DNA of 64,000 bases from Rugamonas brunnea (GCF_014042345.1 NZ_JACEZT010000011.1:1-64000); one strand, 5' to 3'. Positions 1 to 8,293 are shown, numbered from the stretch's first letter. Program-made: numbers and translations. Notes: generated by a model not told the origin, from the sequence alone.

Positions 1-55
1 CGGCCTGCTTCAGGATGGCGATGATCTGGCTGTCGGTAAAACGGGAGGTCTTCAT
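1..55 (-). CDS. IS3-family transposase OrfA, N-terminal fragment at window edge
   Basis: The 18 codons read leftward from an ATG at 55 begin MKTSRFTDSQIIAILKQA, the typical opening of OrfA (helix-turn-helix DNA-binding subunit) of IS3-family elements such as the IS407 group. The rest lies outside the window, so completeness and the frameshifted OrfB cannot be judged. The upstream side of this gene runs straight into the interrupted sensor kinase that follows. Identification rests on a short but very characteristic stretch. Confidence 0.8.
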   Translation of the reverse strand, partial: MKTSRFTDSQIIAILKQA

Positions 56-120
56 GCTGCAGAACTTTCAAAAATCAAATTGAGAAAATTCTACTTTCAA
101 ACGCTATCATCTGGTGGGGG
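1..120. mobile_element. End of an IS3-family insertion sequence (partial)
   Basis: The orfA start plus about 65 bp of upstream AT-rich DNA form the end of an insertion sequence. The exact terminal inverted repeat is not certain. A GGGGGG-containing stretch around 114-125 is the best candidate because the kinase reading frame becomes family-like just after it. The other end is outside the window, so a target duplication cannot be seen. Confidence 0.6.
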
Positions 121-1286
121 GATTACCCAGGGTCTTGTTTTCCGTCGGGCCGAGCGTAGTCGTAAACCACTTGCTTCAAGGCTTGGAAATCGGCAAGCCA
201 CAGCCGGCCATCTGGACAATTGGCAAGCACAGCTACCGAATCGTTGCCAATCGCATCGTACTCACCATGCCAACGCGCCAGGCAGCCAAGGTCGCGATCG
301 CGCTCGACATCAGCAGGGACCAAGAGTTCATGGACGAGTTCACGGAGTTCCTTTGGTTTGGCATGATACTCGCCGCGCTGGCGATGGGCTGGCTTGCCTG
401 GGTTGCCGTGCGCAAAGGGCTTTCGCCACTGAATGAGGTGTCGGCGATGATGGCAAATATATCCGCGCAGCGGTTGGACGTACCCATTCCAACGTCCGGA
501 GTACCGCAGGAGTTGACCGTGCTCGTATCGTCATTTAACACGATGCTTGCGCGGCTCGACGAGTCGTTTCGGCGACTCTCGGAATTTTCATCGGACATCG
601 CCCACGAATTGCGCACACCAATCCAGAATCTGATGGTCCAGACGGAGGTGACCTTAAACCATGAAAACGATGTCATCGAATACCGCACGAACCTGCAATC
701 GAACCTGGAGGAATTTGCGCGTCTGTCGCGCATGATTTCGGACATGCTGTTTCTGGCCAAGGCCGACAATCGCCTACTTGTTCTGCGCCGCGAGGCGATC
801 GATCTGCGTTCGGAGGTGGAACGATTGTTCGATTTCTATGAGGCGCTCGCCAGTGAGCGCAACATCCGTTTGATTCAACAAGGCGCGGCGACAGCCCACG
901 TGGACCGCTTGATGATTCAACGCTCCCTGTCCAATTTATTATCGAACGCGATCCGTTTCACACCGGAAGGGATGGCGGTCGAAATCACACTCGGCGTGGG
1001 GCTTGAGCACCAGGCCACGATCTCTGTCGCCAATCCAGGCACGGTTATACCGGCAGAACACCTGTCAAAGATATTCGATCGGCTCTACCGCGCCGATGCT
1101 TCACGTCAGGATGCGAACAGCGAGAATGTGGGCTTGGGCTTGGCGATCACCCGGTCCATCGTGGAACTGCATGGCGGTAAGATCAGCGTCGTATCCGATA
1201 GGGATTGGACCCGCTTTACGATCGAGCTACCGACAATGCGCGACGAAACAAATCCCGACGATCACGCGCATGTAGTAGACGGCTAG
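114..1286 (+). pseudogene. Heavy-metal (CusS/CopS-like) sensor histidine kinase, 5'-truncated
   Basis: Open frame of 390 codons. It shows the end of a periplasmic sensor region, one membrane segment (about residues 83-102), a HAMP linker, an H-box with DIAHELRTP, an N-box (LLSNAIRFTPEG) and a GLGLAI ATP-binding motif. This matches the membrane kinases that control copper or silver efflux genes. Family members are usually about 460-480 residues with two membrane segments. The first segment and part of the periplasmic domain are missing here, and the break coincides with the IS end. No response regulator is adjacent in the window. The first codons (GTG at 114) probably belong to the IS, so the protein is unlikely to sense metal even if expressed. 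Confidence 0.75.
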
Positions 1287-1344
1287 GCAACTAACGGTAC
1301 CCGGTTGAGCGCAGAAAAGTTGTGGCGATTGGACCGGGCAGTGC

Positions 1345-2397
1345 TCAACCTGCGGGGCGCTCCATTCCGGCGCGGCAAAGGCGCAATTCGGCCTCCAGCG
1401 CCGCTTGTTGCCGCAGCAGATCAAGTCTTTCCTGCGCCAGCGCGTCGGCTCGACGCTCCATGTCCGCCAATCGCTCTCCGGCGAGCGCCGTTTCTCGTTC
1501 GCGGACCGCCAGCGTGGTGTGCGCATCGCTCAATTCACGCTGCAGGGCCTCTTGTTTCGTCGTCAATAGGATCTGCCCGGCGGCTGATTGCGCCGCTTCG
1601 GCCGCGGTGCGGTCGCGATCGGCACGTAGTTGCCCAAGTTCCAGTTGCGCACTTTGGGCGTCGCGTTCCAGGCGCTCGTTCTCCTCGATCACGCGCGACA
1701 TCTGGCCGGCGTGCTGGGCCGCCGCGACCTGCTTGAGCTCCAGCTGCTGCCGGAGCTGGCCCAGCTCGTGATCCTGCTGCACGATGCGCCGCTCAAACGA
1801 CTGGCGCTCCTCCGTGCGCTGCGCCGCGTTCGACTCCTGGTAGTGCTCGAACTGGGTGCGCGCGTGCGTCAGCTGCTGGTTGACGGCGGCCACCTCGGCG
1901 GCCCGGTCGGCGAGGCGCTGGGCCAACCCTGTGTTCTCGCTCTGGGTGCCTGCCAGCAGCACGCTTTGCGTCTGCAGTTCCGCCCGCAGCCGCACCATCT
2001 CATCTTGAGCGTGGGCCAAATCGGCCGCCAGGGCAGACCTTTCTACGCCCAGCGTCTTGGCCTGTGCGCGCAGCTGCGCCATCTCAACCTGGAGCGCTTT
2101 GAGCGCGTCAGCATGGGCCAGGGCCGCCTGTTCCAGTTGCGCAGTCGCATCCGCCCGCAGGCCGTCGTAGACCTGCCTGACGGCCTGCACGAGCGCGGCC
2201 GGAAGGCCGCTGGCCGCCTCGGCGACGCTCCCGGCGTGCTCCTCCTTCCAACGCTTGAGCATGGGTGCAATCGTGCTTTTGCTGCCCGTGGCGCCCAGCG
2301 CCGCCCGGACCGTGTCGACGGTCGGATTTTTTCCTTCGCCAGCCAGCCGCGACGCGGCGGCAGCGACGTGTGAATAAAGGATGCCGGCGCGGGCCAT
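1345..2397 (-). CDS. KfrA-like DNA-binding coiled-coil protein
   Basis: 350 residues. The first 60 or so form a KfrA_N-type helix-turn-helix domain (region around PTVDTVRAALG and TIAPMLKRWKEEH). The rest is a long alanine/glutamine/arginine/glutamate-rich coiled coil. KfrA proteins are plasmid-borne autorepressors thought to build filaments involved in partition; chromosomal relatives often sit in mobile regions. The gene is divergent from the tyrosine recombinase, sharing a 170-bp AT-rich spacer rich in short inverted repeats, so it may regulate the recombinase or act as an accessory protein for it. An 8-bp inverted repeat (GGTTGAGC, 1303-1310 / 1343-1350) spans its stop codon. Function beyond DNA binding is inferred. 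Confidence 0.8.
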   Translation of the reverse strand: MARAGILYSHVAAAASRLAGEGKNPTVDTVRAALGATGSKSTIAPMLKRWKEEHAGSVAEAASGLPAALVQAVRQVYDGLRADATAQLEQAALAHADALKALQVEMAQLRAQAKTLGVERSALAADLAHAQDEMVRLRAELQTQSVLLAGTQSENTGLAQRLADRAAEVAAVNQQLTHARTQFEHYQESNAAQRTEERQSFERRIVQQDHELGQLRQQLELKQVAAAQHAGQMSRVIEENERLERDAQSAQLELGQLRADRDRTAAEAAQSAAGQILLTTKQEALQRELSDAHTTLAVRERETALAGERLADMERRADALAQERLDLLRQQAALEAELRLCRAGMERPAG

Positions 2398-2567
2398 AAG
2401 TGCTCCTTAAATAAGATAATGTAATACGTGATACGTTATATTACTCCAAATTACGATACTGAATTTTGAAAAATTTATCGATATAAGCATACGATAAAGT
2501 AACTTATCGCATGTGAACCAGCCAACCACCATGGTATCCTGCGATATCACCGGTACAAACCTCGACA
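2398..2567. promoter_or_regulatory. Divergent promoter/operator region between kfrA-like and recombinase genes
   Basis: The spacer is strongly AT-rich compared with its surroundings. It contains short inverted repeats: GTAATA...TATTAC (2421-2444, enclosing two ACGT palindromes) and CGATAA-N6-TTATCG (around 2490-2507). Such repeats fit KfrA autoregulation and/or recombinase arm sites. No experimentally known consensus was matched. Confidence 0.45.
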
Positions 2568-2582
2568 TTGAGCGACAGCGCC

Positions 2583-3590
2583 ATGCCCGATCCCAGCGAA
2601 TTTCCCAGTACACCCCTGGCGTCGGTCGTCGGTCCGATCGAACGCGTGGCCACCGTCGCCGTGACCGACCTCGAGCTGTCGGCCCGGCACCGTGCTTTTC
2701 TCGCCGCCGCCACCTCCGACAACACGCGCCGCACTTACCGCTCCGCCATCCGGCATTTCCTGGCATGGGGCGGCTTGCTGCCGTGCGACCAGGACGCCAT
2801 CGTCCGCTACCTGCTGACCTACGCGCCGACGCTCAATCCGCGCACGTTGGCGCTGCGCCTGACCGCGCTGTCTCAATGGCACTTGCACCAGGGATTCCCT
2901 GATCCGGCGTCGACGCCCAACGTGCGCAAGACGCTGGTGGGCATCGAGCGCACACACGGCACACCGAGAAGGAAAGCCAAGGCGTTGCCGGTGGAGGACC
3001 TGACGGTGATCGTCGCCCACTTGGCCGGACTGGATACGCTGGCCGCCAGGCGTGACAACGCGCTGCTTCAGGTCGGCTACTTCGGTGGCTTCCGGCGCAG
3101 TGAGCTGGTCGGATTGGACGTCGACGACCTGGCGTGGGAGCCGGAGGGTGTGGTCGCGACGCTGGCACGCTCTAAAACGGATCAGGATGGCCAAGGAATC
3201 GTCAAGGCGATACCTTACGGCGATGGCCTTTGCTGCCCCGCGACGGCGCTGCGCACTTGGCTTGATGTTGCAAATATCGAGGCGGGGCCGCTATTCAGGT
3301 CCGTGACACGATGGGATGAGGTGGGCTCCGATGCGCTCAACTCGGCGAGCGTCAACGCAATCCTGGAGCGTCGCGCGCGAGACGCGGGGCTGGGCTATGT
3401 GCCGCAGCTGTCTAGTCATAGCCTGCGGCGCGGTATGGCCACCAGCGCGTACCGAGCCGGGGCAAACTTCCGCGACATCAAGCGGCAAGGTGGCTGGCGC
3501 CACGACGGCACCGTCCAGGGTTACATCGAGGAGGCTGGCCGGTTTGAGGAAAATGCTGCCGGCAGTTTGCTGCGTCCACGGGCCAAGTGA
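2583..3590 (+). CDS. Tyrosine recombinase / site-specific integrase
   Basis: 335 residues from the ATG at 2583 (an in-frame TTG at 2568 is also possible). An N-terminal SAM-like core-binding domain (about residues 30-125, with TSDNTRRTYRSAIRHFLAW) precedes the catalytic domain. Recognisable catalytic residues are Arg in GGFRRSEL, Lys in RSKTDQ, the HSLRRG box, the GGW box and the nucleophile Tyr in TVQGYIEEA. The set looks complete, so the enzyme is probably active. It is divergent from the KfrA-like gene, and its 3' side abuts a truncated oxidoreductase, suggesting it belongs to an inserted element. Family members include integrases of integrative elements and XerC/D-like enzymes; the distance from chromosomal xer loci favours an accessory role. 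Confidence 0.85.
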   Translation: MPDPSEFPSTPLASVVGPIERVATVAVTDLELSARHRAFLAAATSDNTRRTYRSAIRHFLAWGGLLPCDQDAIVRYLLTYAPTLNPRTLALRLTALSQWHLHQGFPDPASTPNVRKTLVGIERTHGTPRRKAKALPVEDLTVIVAHLAGLDTLAARRDNALLQVGYFGGFRRSELVGLDVDDLAWEPEGVVATLARSKTDQDGQGIVKAIPYGDGLCCPATALRTWLDVANIEAGPLFRSVTRWDEVGSDALNSASVNAILERRARDAGLGYVPQLSSHSLRRGMATSAYRAGANFRDIKRQGGWRHDGTVQGYIEEAGRFEENAAGSLLRPRAK

Positions 3591-3637
3591 CGTGTAGTAA
3601 TGCGACTTGGCCAACGGAGCTTCTGAAGTTACCACGG

Positions 3638-3674
3638 AGCGTATAAAAAGTCGATTGCTTATAACTTTTACGCT
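3638..3674. repeat. Imperfect inverted repeat downstream of the recombinase
   Basis: AGCGTATAAAAAGT (3638-3651) is mirrored by ACTTTTACGCT (3664-3674) around a 12-base centre. It lies between the recombinase stop and the end of the broken oxidoreductase, exactly where an element boundary is expected. It could be a crossover or arm site, or simply a weak terminator. No second copy was found in the window. Confidence 0.35.
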
Positions 3675-3919
3675 TATGTGCTATTACTGGCCTTATCCCG
3701 GCTGACCCTCTGTACGTGGCGCACGCCTGGCAGGAAGTCCTGATACCGTATCTGCGCGGATAGCGCGTTCGGCTCAACCAGCAGGCGCGGCAACGCCATT
3801 GGCACTTCAAAATATGTTTTAGGATCGACCAGGGTCACATCCAGGGTGTCCTGCAACAAATAGGCGATCTTGTGGCCGGCCGAACCACCGCCAATCACGA
3901 CCAGTTTCTTCTTCAACAT
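3674..3919 (-). pseudogene. FAD/NAD(P)-dependent oxidoreductase, N-terminal remnant
   Basis: 81 codons. The first 70 look like the start of a pyridine-nucleotide-disulphide/AIF-FSP1-like oxidoreductase, with a dinucleotide-binding beta-alpha-beta (VVIGGGSAG) and conserved early segments (YFEVPMALPRLL, YQDFLPGVRHV). Full-length relatives are about 350-430 residues. The family-like part ends near 3712, and about ten unrelated codons follow before a stop. The gene lies just after the carboxymuconolactone decarboxylase-like gene on the same strand and was probably the last gene of that operon before the recombinase region was inserted or a deletion occurred. Not expected to be functional. Confidence 0.75.
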
Positions 3920-3981
3920 TGTGCTTGTACCAGGTTAGTAGACTAAATTTCAGGGCGGGCAGCCCGATGTGCGGGACTGAC

Positions 3982-4404
3982 TTATCTTTCCGTATCGCCA
4001 GCTGTCGTGTCATCCATGGACGGGATCAGGCCGAGGGAGGCGATCACCTCCACGGCCAGCCCCGCTCCCGGCATGCCGCACACGACCGCGGCCGTTTCGA
4101 CGACGCCCTGCAAGTCCGTGAGGCTGGCGCCCGCCTTGACGGCGCCCGCCGCATGCAGGCGTGCCGGCGCCGCTTCGCCGCGCGCGATCAGCATGGCGAA
4201 GTGCACCAACTGCTGGGTACGCCTGTCGAGGGGATTGCGATGGATCAGTTCATCGCGGAATTCCTCGATCGCCGCCACGGCGGCGATGCGGCCGGTGGCG
4301 CGGGCCAGGCGCTGGCGCTGCGAAACCATGTCGGGCACGGAACCGAGCAACTGTTGATAGGACGCGTGGATGGCGTCGGGAGTGGAGTCTTTGGCGGTTG
4401 TCAT
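3982..4404 (-). CDS. Carboxymuconolactone decarboxylase / AhpD-like family protein
   Basis: 140 residues from the ATG at 4404, which has an AGAGGTG ribosome site. A longer frame from 4452 lacks such support. The central helical region (about residues 60-110, QQLVHFAMLIARGE...RLHAAGAVKAGAS) is typical of CMD-family proteins. The AhpD CxxC pair is absent, so peroxidase-type thiol chemistry is unlikely. The exact substrate is unknown. It sits between a DinB-like gene upstream and a broken oxidoreductase downstream, all on the minus strand and divergent from a LysR regulator. Confidence 0.7.
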   Translation of the reverse strand: MTTAKDSTPDAIHASYQQLLGSVPDMVSQRQRLARATGRIAAVAAIEEFRDELIHRNPLDRRTQQLVHFAMLIARGEAAPARLHAAGAVKAGASLTDLQGVVETAAVVCGMPGAGLAVEVIASLGLIPSMDDTTAGDTER

Positions 4405-4464
4405 CTGTAACACCTCTGGGTTAGCCGTTGGGGCGAAGGGTAACTGTTCCATGCAAGGCGCGGC

Positions 4465-4992
4465 TCAGGCGATCAGGCGACCAAGCTCTGGCAATTCCAG
4501 GAACTCCGGCGGCAAGTACGATTGCTGGCGCAGCAGCAAGTCGATCTGGCCGTAGTGGTAGCTGTGGTGCGCGTAGATCGCCCACAGGAAACCCTGTACC
4601 GTGTAGCGGCGGCCGATGAAGGTGAACTCGGTCGCCAGTTGCTGCGGGGACAGGGCGCGCAGCCGGTTGAGGTTGTGCTCAAGCACCTGGCGGTACTGGT
4701 TGACCAGTGGCTGGCCAGCGTCGGCCAGTTCCAGCATCGGAATGCCTACCGGCGGCACCATTTCCTCGCCCGGGGCCAGCTTGCTCAGGGTGGTGGTCCA
4801 GTAATACTCGGCACGCATCAGATGGCCTGCCAGGGCCGCGATCGTGATGCGGCTGATGCGCTGGCCCAGGTAATTCGTTTCCGAATCGGCCGGGATACTG
4901 GTCCACAGCCCGGCGGGGATCTGCTCCAGTGTGTTCAGGCTCAGCGTTACTTGTTGGTTGAACAGCGACAGGAAGCGTTCGTGGTCGTTCAT
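4465..4992 (-). CDS. DinB-family putative metal-dependent protein
   Basis: 175 residues with the DinB four-helix-bundle pattern. Likely metal-binding histidines are in LAGHLMRAEYYW and in AHHSYHYGQIDLLLRQ near the C-terminus. Family members include thiol S-transferases and many proteins of unknown role, so the reaction cannot be stated. It is the first gene of a short minus-strand operon facing away from the LysR gene. A TGATGA/TCATCA palindrome lies 22 bp upstream of its start codon. Confidence 0.75.
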   Translation of the reverse strand: MNDHERFLSLFNQQVTLSLNTLEQIPAGLWTSIPADSETNYLGQRISRITIAALAGHLMRAEYYWTTTLSKLAPGEEMVPPVGIPMLELADAGQPLVNQYRQVLEHNLNRLRALSPQQLATEFTFIGRRYTVQGFLWAIYAHHSYHYGQIDLLLRQQSYLPPEFLELPELGRLIA

Positions 4993-5013
4993 GATGAATA
5001 CCCTGTAAATAGT

Positions 5014-5031
5014 TGATGATGTATGTCATCA
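5014..5031. promoter_or_regulatory. Palindromic site in dinB-like/lysR divergent spacer
   Basis: TGATGA-N6-TCATCA is a perfect 6+6 inverted repeat inside the 105-bp spacer between the divergent DinB-like and LysR genes. LysR regulators usually bind interrupted dyads in just this position, so it is a plausible operator for the adjacent regulator. No binding evidence is available. Confidence 0.45.
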
Positions 5032-5097
5032 TAGGTGTGCACACTACAGCGCGGAAGCCAGTTAAATGGCAACATCTTGTGCTCGATAGGAGAACAT

Positions 5098-5997
5098 GTG
5101 AGCAGACTCGATGAAATCAGTACCTTCGTTGCGGTGGTCAACGCGGGCAGCATCACCCGGGCGGCGGAAAAGCTGGGCATCGTCAAGTCCGCCGTCAGCC
5201 GGCGCATGAACGACCTGGAAGACAGGCTCAAGGCGCGCTTGCTGGTGCGCTCCACCGCCGGGCTCAGCGTCACGGAAGCGGGCAAGGCATTCTATGAACG
5301 CGCCGCGCGCATCATGGCCGACCTCGATGAAGCTGAACTGACGGTCACCGATGCCAGCGCCGATCTGTTCGGCACGATACGCATGTCTGCACCCGTCAGC
5401 TTTACCAACCTGGTGCTGATGCCGCACATCAGCCAGTTTCTGCGGCTGCATCCGGGCCTGACGCTGGACTTGAGCCTGTCGGACCGCTTCGTCGATATCG
5501 TCAATGAAGGCTACGACATCGCCATCCGCGCCGGCACGCTCAGCGATTCGCGGCTGGTCGCGCGCAAGCTGACCGACATGGGCCGCGTGACATGCGCGTC
5601 GCCGGACTATCTGGCGCAACGCGGCACGCCCATCACGCCGCAGGACCTGGAATCGCACGACGGACTGGTCTCCTCCAACGCGCCGGAATCGGTGTACTGG
5701 AACTATGCGCTGCCCGGCGGCGGCAGCTATTTGGCCCGGCCAGCCGTGCGCTTGAAGGTCAACAATGGCGAGGCGGTCATCACGGCCGCCGCCGCAGGCC
5801 TGGGCATCGCCGCGGTGCCGGCCTTCATTTCACGCGAGCTGATTGAACGCGGTGCGCTGGTGCCGCTGCTGACCGGTTACACGCTGGCATCGGGCAGCCT
5901 GTATGCCATTTATCCGCCGGGACGCCATCTGTCGCATCGCGTGCGGGTTCTGATCGATTTCCTCGTTGCGCAATTCGCGCTCGCGCCGCCGCCATAA
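5098..5997 (+). CDS. LysR-family transcriptional regulator
   Basis: 299 residues from GTG 5098, chosen for the AGGAG at 5088-5092; the longer open frame from 5035 lacks a ribosome site. The N-terminal winged helix-turn-helix (LDEISTFVAVVNAGSITRAAEKLGIVKSAVSRRM is split across residues 3-36) is of the CrgA/PA2551-like LysR subgroup, followed by a two-lobe effector-binding domain. It is divergent from the DinB-like/CMD-like/oxidoreductase operon and very likely controls it. The ligand is unknown. Confidence 0.85.
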   Translation: MSRLDEISTFVAVVNAGSITRAAEKLGIVKSAVSRRMNDLEDRLKARLLVRSTAGLSVTEAGKAFYERAARIMADLDEAELTVTDASADLFGTIRMSAPVSFTNLVLMPHISQFLRLHPGLTLDLSLSDRFVDIVNEGYDIAIRAGTLSDSRLVARKLTDMGRVTCASPDYLAQRGTPITPQDLESHDGLVSSNAPESVYWNYALPGGGSYLARPAVRLKVNNGEAVITAAAAGLGIAAVPAFISRELIERGALVPLLTGYTLASGSLYAIYPPGRHLSHRVRVLIDFLVAQFALAPPP

Positions 5998-6039
5998 TCA
6001 GGCAGAATGACGGACACACCATTTTGAGGAGAGTCCGCC

Positions 6040-6882
6040 ATGCACGGTGACAAAGCGAACCACGACCAGGACATGCGCTGGAACGGCGCGGCTGGCAAGG
6101 CCTGGGTTGAACTCCAGGTCCAACTCGATGCGATGCTCGCGCCGTTCGAGCGCCTGCTGCTGGACGCCGTCTGCGAACAGCGGCCACGCTCCGTGCTCGA
6201 TATTGGCTGTGGAACCGGCGCCACCACGCTGGCCATCGCCCGCCAGTTGGGCGAACAGGTGGCTTGCACCGGGGTCGATATTTCGCAACCGATGATCGCG
6301 CTGGCCCGCGCCCGCGCCGCGCAACAGGCGCTGACGGCCGACTTCATCGAGGCCGATGCCCAGACCTGGCCATTCGCCGCCGCCAGCTTCGATATGGTCG
6401 TCTCGCGCATGGGCGTGATGTTCTTCGACGACCCTGTGCGTGCCTTCGCCAACTTGCGCCGCGCCACCGTAACCGATGGCGCGCTGCGCTTTATCGCATG
6501 GCGTTCGGCCGAAGAGAATCCGTTCATGACAACGGCCGAACGTGCGGCGGCACCCTTGCTGCCCGCGCTGCCGCCACGCCGTCCCGGCGAACCTGGCCAG
6601 TTCGGGATGGCCGACCGCGCACAGATTACGCGCATACTTGAACAGGCGGGTTGGGGAGAGATCGACATCCGTCCCGCCGACGAGGAATGCACGCTGCCCG
6701 CGCGCGAGCTGCTACGCTACGCGACTCTGCTGGGCCCCGTGGGCCAGCTGCTCCAGAAGGAGAACGAGGACAAGCGCGCCGAGGTCGAAGCCGCACTGCG
6801 CGATGCGTTCCAGCCATTCGTGCGGGGAGACGAGGCACGCTTCACGGCGGCCTGCTGGATGGTCGGCGCACGCGCCAGATAA
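6040..6882 (+). CDS. Class I SAM-dependent methyltransferase
   Basis: 280 residues. The SAM-binding motif I (VLDIGCGTGATTLAIA, about residues 50-65) is followed by the acidic motif II and a post-motif region typical of UbiE/Methyltransf_11/25 small-molecule methyltransferases. No membrane segments. It stands alone, 42 bp after the LysR stop and convergent with the DUF2799-like lipoprotein gene, so context gives no substrate. It has an adequate ribosome site (GAGGAGAG) before the ATG. Confidence 0.8.
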   Translation: MHGDKANHDQDMRWNGAAGKAWVELQVQLDAMLAPFERLLLDAVCEQRPRSVLDIGCGTGATTLAIARQLGEQVACTGVDISQPMIALARARAAQQALTADFIEADAQTWPFAAASFDMVVSRMGVMFFDDPVRAFANLRRATVTDGALRFIAWRSAEENPFMTTAERAAAPLLPALPPRRPGEPGQFGMADRAQITRILEQAGWGEIDIRPADEECTLPARELLRYATLLGPVGQLLQKENEDKRAEVEAALRDAFQPFVRGDEARFTAACWMVGARAR

Positions 6883-6895
6883 ACCTGAACTTCGC

Positions 6896-8293
6896 TCAGT
6901 TCAGGTAAATATCGCGCCGCAGCCGCTCCATTTGCTGCTGGTGGCGCTCGGCCCAGCGCCGCGCGTCGTCCAGCTGGCGCTCGGTACGCTGCAGGTATTC
7001 CGCCACGTCGCGCCGTTCCTGCTCGCGCCGGCGATCCTGTTTCTGGGTCTCGTCGTTCACGGGTCGGTCTTTGTTATCGAGATTGGCGCGGATATCGCGC
7101 TCGATACGGCCCAGGCGCGCGCGCGCCTCGCGCACACGGCCGGAAAGCTCGTCCACGTCGCCTGCGGCACGGTTGTATTTTGCCGCCGCCACTTCATAAT
7201 CCTGGCCGCTCAAATAGGCGCGCTTCATCTGGTTGCGCACCGGGTCGCGGCACACCTCGAACGCCATGCCGGCGCCGCGCCGTCCCAGGTCGAACGCGCT
7301 GTCGGGATTGCAGTAGCGGGCGTTCTGTTCGTCCCACGCCGCCGTGTACAGTTCACGCGTGCGCGGAATCACAAACACGCCATCACGCGCGGCATTCGCC
7401 ATGCGATCTTCCAACTGGAACGGGCGGCCATAGCCGTCATCCTGGCCCGCCTTGCGCCAGTAGTCTGCGAGACGATTCTCCCAGCTCTGGCGATATTCGG
7501 CCTCATAAATCTTCAGTCCCTTGGCGCGCGCCTCGGCGCGGCGCATGTTGAAGTCCTTGCCCGAAACGGCGTCCTGCGTGCCCAGGTTTTTCCAGTAGTT
7601 GACGATTTCCGCATTCCAGGCGGCGCGATACGCCTCCTCCTGCACTTGCACGCCCGCCGCGCGGGCGGCGGCTGCGCGCGCCTTCAGGCCGGTGTCGGGC
7701 ACGCCATTGCGCGCATCGGTGAAGCCGGCGTCCTGCCAGAAGGTGCGGTTGCCGGTCTGCCAGCCGCTCGCGTAGCTGGCATCGTCAAAGCGCAGCCCTT
7801 GCTGCGCGGCGCGGTCGCGCGCCGCGTCCCTGGACGATGCGGGCTTGCCGTCCGTGCCATCGCGCTTGCCCTGGCCGTTCCAGTAATCGCTATTCCCGAT
7901 CATCCAGCCCGCGTCGTAGGCCGGACGATTGAGTGGCGTATGCCGCTTTTGCACGTCCTCGCTCGCCACGTGCCGTTCGTATGTGGATTGCGGCAGCGCC
8001 TGGCGGCCGTCGCCCACGCCGCGCGCGGACCAGAAGTCCCAGTTACCCTGCGCCCAGCCAGCCAGATAGCCGGCCGCCGCGTCGCCCTGCCCTTTGCCGC
8101 CATCATGGCTGTCGCAAAAATCCTTGCGTTCGGCGTAGTCCTGGACCTCGCCAGCCGCGCCATCCTTGTGGCCGATGGTGTTCCAGTCGCCGGCCTTGCA
8201 GTCGGCGATGCGCTCCATGGTGGCCTGGCAGCCGCCCAACAGCAGCGGCAAAGTGAGGATCAGCGGGGTGCTCCAGCGCGGTAGACGGATCAT
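6896..8293 (-). CDS. Lipoprotein built of tandem DUF2799-like repeats with C-terminal coiled coil
   Basis: 465 residues. A lipoprotein signal ends in LLLGGC (lipidated Cys22). After a DUF2799-like unit (C-x3-DW-x2-IGHKDG) come about six degenerate units of 45-50 residues. Each starts with Y-x2-GW or Y-x2-xW, then N-x2-YW or FW and a G-x2-D[GA] turn: YLAGWAQGN, YDAGWMIGN, YASGWQTGN, YRAAWNAEI, YRQSWENRL, YTAAWDEQN. The last 110 residues are a charged, arginine/glutamate/glutamine-rich coiled coil. Usual DUF2799 proteins are short (about 100-200 residues), so this is an expansion. Function is unknown; a surface or periplasmic structural role is a guess. It is convergent with the methyltransferase gene and follows a two-component system on the same strand. 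Confidence 0.7.
   Translation of the reverse strand: MIRLPRWSTPLILTLPLLLGGCQATMERIADCKAGDWNTIGHKDGAAGEVQDYAERKDFCDSHDGGKGQGDAAAGYLAGWAQGNWDFWSARGVGDGRQALPQSTYERHVASEDVQKRHTPLNRPAYDAGWMIGNSDYWNGQGKRDGTDGKPASSRDAARDRAAQQGLRFDDASYASGWQTGNRTFWQDAGFTDARNGVPDTGLKARAAAARAAGVQVQEEAYRAAWNAEIVNYWKNLGTQDAVSGKDFNMRRAEARAKGLKIYEAEYRQSWENRLADYWRKAGQDDGYGRPFQLEDRMANAARDGVFVIPRTRELYTAAWDEQNARYCNPDSAFDLGRRGAGMAFEVCRDPVRNQMKRAYLSGQDYEVAAAKYNRAAGDVDELSGRVREARARLGRIERDIRANLDNKDRPVNDETQKQDRRREQERRDVAEYLQRTERQLDDARRWAERHQQQMERLRRDIYLN

Noticed and set aside
1303..1350. GGTTGAGC/GCTCAACC repeat as the left end of the recombinase element
   Set aside because: No matching copy near 3.6-3.7 kb was seen, so it is not supported as an element end; noted only as a local dyad.
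6542..8284. 580-codon plus-strand frame over the repeat lipoprotein
   Set aside because: Overlaps two real genes in other frames and has no ribosome site or recognisable domain.
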